From Sarcomyxa edulis (lineage: Eukaryota > Basidiomycota > Agaricomycetes > Agaricales > Mycenaceae): a DNA stretch of 64,000 bases. Every line of letters starts with the position of its first letter. Positions within the stretch are counted from its first letter, which is position 1. Where the stretch lies: NCBI GenBank assembly GCA_009761415.1, contig QUOL01000011.1, positions 124,001 through 188,000 of the forward strand. Direction: 5' to 3'. Positions 60,301-64,000 of this stretch are shown here, one piece after another. Below the pieces are notes generated by a model that was not told where the DNA came from, did no database searches, and was given only the letters and a program-made list of their open reading frames with translations. The translations under genes were made by a program, and so were the position numbers.

Positions 60301-61641
60301 GGGTTTATCGGACTTCCTCGGTTGGCGGCACTGCAACTGAATTCTTACGCCTGGACACAGCTGGGCACATTATGGACTCTTGTGGATGTTGGCCAACTTG
60401 GAAGGTAGGTACCAGGTATTCGTAGGGAGATAGTACATTTTCAATGTGGTATTGGACCTTTTATTTCGGTACCGAGACTATCTATGCTATTATACAGGAC
60501 TGCATTCGGTGATCTGCCAATTACGGGTATGTAGTTTTGCTCGTCCTCTCTCAAGATCCGGCGTAAAGACTGGCTATAAGAATTGGAAATTTGTAGTTGG
60601 TGATGCCAACCATTCGCAAACAACGCTTCCAAGCTCCGAAGCGAAGTCCCGCAGTCTTGGAAGGTCTTCTCGTGGAAGTACAATCAATTTGCATTGTTAC
60701 GGCTCGAGATATCATCCGCTAAGTACGCAGGTCGCATCCTCAACTGTGAGCGCTAATCTTCTGATCAAACTTGGGCGATATAGCGGCAATATTCTCTATG
60801 TGTACGTGCATTCCACGCCAACATATCAGAACCACGCGGTCATGTTATGGTATCCCCATCAGATTCAGACCCTTCTGCCTTCACCGCCAGGTCATGATGT
60901 TTCTGTGACCGTCATAATTTGCCCAAAAATACCAAGCATTGACTTATACTTAGCGCATCCGGGGATGCGTCTCGACAGAACCTAAATACATATTCAAGCT
61001 CTGGGGGACCAACCGATCGTGTCTGAGGACATATCTTCTCCTGGAGCACACATCGCGCAATACAATACCCTATATCCGTCTCTCCTGATTCGCTTGAGGA
61101 CGGTCAGCTGCAGTCATTCGTATGGATGTCGCTAATTGCTTTTGCATCCAATTTCATCGCAGACGCCTTTTTGACACTGTACGAAACAGCCCAGACCACT
61201 CTCATGAACTCTGCTTGACAGGGATCTGATGAACTTCGGGAACATAACACCATCGGGAGAAGTGAGGAGTGAGAAAGCTCTCTTCACTGGCCATGGCCGT
61301 ACCAGAGTTCGGATCGTACTCCCTGAAAGATAGGTCGACTCGGGACGGACCTTCAAATTCCAACAGCTTTGAATTTTCATTTGCAACATGTCTTGAGCGG
61401 AAACAACTGTAATTCCGGCCTTGTTCCCTACAGGCAGACTGTGTGCAGATGTCATCGAGATCGTCCGGATGAAATGAAGCCTGAGGGTGGAACATGTGTG
61501 GGGGCGGGGTTGGGGTGATCTTCCCCCACCAGCGCTAGCCGGTTGTGGGGTTCCTGGGCGTTTTGCCCAAATCGGATCAATCATATTGACCATCAACCTT
61601 CGCCACATGGTCTATCAGGTCCACACTTCTATGTGTTGGCG

Positions 61642-61648
61642 TATAAAA
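61642..61648 (+). promoter_or_regulatory. TATA box of the hexose transporter gene
   Basis: TATAAAA lies 88 bases before the start codon, in a position typical of strongly regulated fungal transporter genes. Confidence 0.6.
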
Positions 61649-61729
61649 GGTTTGTCGGGGATGCATGAGGTCTCCGTTGCTTCGTGTTTTCACTCCCCCA
61701 CAAAGCTTGCATCTTTTACCTAAACTCAG

Positions 61730-64000
61730 ATGGCTGGAGGACCCGTAGCAACAGGTGAAGGCATCGGTGCTAATGCACCAAGGGTAAGCTCTTCGAACTA
61801 TAGTCTCTTCAGTGTCGCTGATATCCTTCTCTAGAACCACCTTGCAGGAATATTCCTGGCTGCATTCGCAGCGTTCGGTGGTATCCTATTTGGGTACGAC
61901 ACTGGTGTTATCAATGGAATCAAGGAGATGGAGAATTGGCTACAAACATTCGGTTTTGCCACCGCAGTCACTAAGGACACACCTTTTGGCTACACCATCT
62001 CATCTTCGACCGAGTCTCTTGTTGTCTCAATTCTCTCCGCTGGCACATTTTTCGGTGCTCTTGTCGGTGCACCTGTAGCTGGTGAGTATCTTCCCCTTGA
62101 ATTTCATATCATTTATTCACACACCTTATGCTATCAGATATCATCGGCCGTAAATGGGGTATTGTTCTCGCATGCCTAGTATTTTCCGTTGGTATTGCCA
62201 TGCAAACTGCCTCCACGGCCATCCCACTTTTCGTATGTCGCAATTTCTCGGTATTTGTTGGATGTGATATTGATTAATCCTGGTTGATTAGGTCGTGGGA
62301 CGTGTGTTCGCTGGACTCGGTGTCGGCCTTGTGTCTATCTTGGTTCCCATGTACCAATCTGAATGGTAAGCGGGTTTTGTTCGCATCTTTTCGAGTCAGA
62401 GCTAGCCTCTAAATCCACTCTTTGTCTATTAGCTCGCCAAAATGGATCCGTGGCGCAATCGTTTCCGGTTATCAATGGGCCATTACGATCGGAATTTTGC
62501 TCGCGTCCGTTGTCAACAACGCCACTCAAGACCGCCAAAGCCACGCATCGTATCGAATCCCCATTTCGATCCAGTTTGTCTGGGCTGCTGTTCTAGCTGC
62601 AGGAATGGCGTACCTACCCGAGGTATGTTGTGTAATTATTATGTGCTAGCGATTCGATACTCATATTCTCTCGATCAGTCTCCCCGATGGCTCGTCAAGA
62701 ATGGCCGCGAGGACGCCGCTGCCTTGTCTTTGAGCCGATTGACACGACTCAGCCCCACGGATCCCATTGTCGAGGCCGAGTTGGCTGAGATCCGTGCTAA
62801 CCTCGAGGAAGAAAGGGCACTCGGAGAAAGCTCGTATATCGACTGCTTCAAGGCCTCGAAGAACAAGATTGCCCTCCGTACTTGGACAGGTATCCTCATC
62901 CAGGGATTCCAACAGGTAATGACCTATATCTGACTCACGACTCGTGATAGCTGCTCACACAATCCCTAGCTCACTGGTATCAACTTCATCTTCTACTACG
63001 GAACGACCTTCTTCCAACACTCCGGTATCAACAATGCCTTCATCATCACAATCGCAACCGCTGTTATCAACGTACGTCTCTATCGGTTCTTCTGACAGTT
63101 TCTGTTGTTGATGATATAACGTCACAGGTGTTCATGACTTTGCCAGGAATGTACGGCGTTGAGCGATTTGGTCGCCGTCGTCTTCTGCTCATCGGTGCCG
63201 TTGGAATGTGTGTCTGCGAGTTCATCGTGGCTATCGTCGGAGCAACTGTATCGCTCGACAACCTTGCTGGGCAGAAAGTTCTTGTTGCCTTTGTATGCAT
63301 CTACATTGTAAGTCATCCATCATGACTAGAATGTCCTAGGTGTCCAAACGCTAATCACACGGTAACTCAGGCATTCTTCGCATCCACTTGGGGACCAATA
63401 GCCTGGGTCATCACCGGTGAAATCTTCCCTCTTCAAGTTCGTGCGAAGGCCATGTCGCTCTCTTGTGTTAGTATTCCCTTGATGCTCTGTCATATTACTA
63501 TTACTGATTCTTGTCATACCGAACAGGCATCAAATTGTTCGTATTGTCCCCTCAGAGAGCTCTGTTCCTAAACCTTATCTAACCTTTCGATATAGGGCTA
63601 TGGAATTTCGGTATCGGTTATGCCAGTAAGTGACTATGAATCATCGACAAGCCTGGGAATCCCTAACATTCCCTTTTCTTCACTCAGCTCCCTACTTGGT
63701 CAACACAGGCAAAGGAAATGCTGGTCTACAGAGTAACGTGTTCTTCCTCTGGGGATCTACCTGTAAGTGCTCCACCCTATCTGCTCGCCGTTTGTGCTTA
63801 ACGATATTCAAAATGAATGTGAAGGTTTCTGCTGCATAGTCTTCACGTACTTCTTCGTACCTGAGGTTCGTGCCGCTAGCCCTCCCTATATTTGCACTTT
63901 AGACTGACCTAAATGTATAGACCAAAGGGCTTTCTCTGGAGCAGATCGACGTCATGTACCAAAATACACGCCCAAGCAACTCCCTCAAATACCGAGCCAA
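61730..64000 (+). CDS. MFS hexose transporter (HXT/SNF3-like), 3' end cut by the window
   Basis: Twelve-helix sugar transporter of the plasma membrane. It starts MAGGPVATGEGIGANAP. Helix 1 reads AFGGILFGYDTGVINGI. PVADIIGRKWGIVLACLVF holds the D-GRK motif, and GRVFAGLGVGLVSILVPMYQ is the next signature. PESPRWLVKNGREDAA and FQQLTGINFIFYYGTTFFQ follow. YGVERFGRRRLLLIGAVG repeats the GRR motif. WGPIAWVITGEIFPLQVRAK and FFVPETKGLSLEQIDVMYQ are the C-terminal signatures. About eleven short introns. The frame is still open at 64000 (TRPSNSLKYRAK), so only the cytosolic tail is missing. Confidence 0.95.

Larger units (their letters stand above)
59548..61729. other. 2.2 kb region without a recognised gene
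   Basis: Spacer between two divergent genes. It probably includes a long regulatory region for the hexose transporter. Minus-strand coding-like frames occur at 59684-60070 and 60113-60300 (see separate entry). Plus-strand frames at 60138-60425 and 60446-60985 are not supported. Confidence 0.35.

Noticed and set aside
60446..60985. 179-codon plus-strand frame upstream of the hexose transporter
   Set aside because: No recognisable motif. It is contradicted by minus-strand coding-like frames nearby and is best read as regulatory spacer.

Overview
The window is nuclear DNA of a filamentous fungus, almost certainly a basidiomycete of the Agaricomycetes. Nearly every gene is cut by several very short introns of about 45 to 70 bases. 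The content is eukaryotic throughout (tropomyosin, Paf1, RPL43, CCZ1, Tim44), and one gene is a complete member of the basidiomycete DUF6534 membrane-protein family. There are no operons, CRISPR arrays or bacterial mobile elements. The species cannot be named from sequence alone. Gene models were built by hand from spliced reading frames with GT-AG or GC-AG junctions, so single exon edges may be off by a few bases.

Layout. 1-7.0 kb: end of a methionine-R-sulfoxide reductase, tropomyosin, S-adenosylmethionine synthetase, a TMEM14 membrane protein, PAF1 and ribosomal protein eL43. 7.0-8.1 kb: unassigned. 8.1-12.6 kb: TRM82 (tRNA m7G) and CCZ1 (Rab7 activation). 12.7-25.1 kb: a more fluid block with three related short-chain dehydrogenases (SDR), a DUF6534 gene, an F-box/LRR gene, a ZC3H3-like CCCH zinc-finger gene and a degenerate TKL-type kinase. 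This block contains a recent tandem duplication, a MITE-like insertion with TA target duplication, and an orphan copied first exon. 26.2-36.0 kb: PRO2, a NASP/Hif1 histone chaperone, an AP180 clathrin adaptor and a GH47 mannosidase. 36.0-38.7 kb: no recognisable gene. 38.7-52.0 kb: GUT1, DBP9, a ZNHIT2-like HIT-finger protein, a ZIP zinc transporter, a TMEM97/EXPERA protein, ERV1 and a second GH47 gene. 53.1-64.0 kb: an unrecognised low-complexity protein, TIM44, a fungal glycosyltransferase-like protein, cytochrome c heme lyase, a 2.2 kb gap and a hexose transporter cut by the window end.

The genes are mostly independent housekeeping functions. Loose groupings are protein mannose trimming (two GH47 genes), mitochondrial import and intermembrane-space assembly (ERV1, TIM44, CYC3 within 11 kb) and endomembrane traffic (CCZ1, AP180). 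Several divergent pairs share short promoters (TMEM14/PAF1, DBP9/ZNHIT2, TMEM97/ERV1, unknown/TIM44).

I did not find a convincing wholly new system. The strongest oddities are the SDR duplication with its MITE and chimeric gene ends, SDRs without a visible YxxxK site, three GC-AG introns (one lying opposite a GT-AG intron in its paralogue), a kinase with HGN/DAG motifs and an apparent nonsense codon, and an array of LxxQxTG motifs in the AP180 tail.
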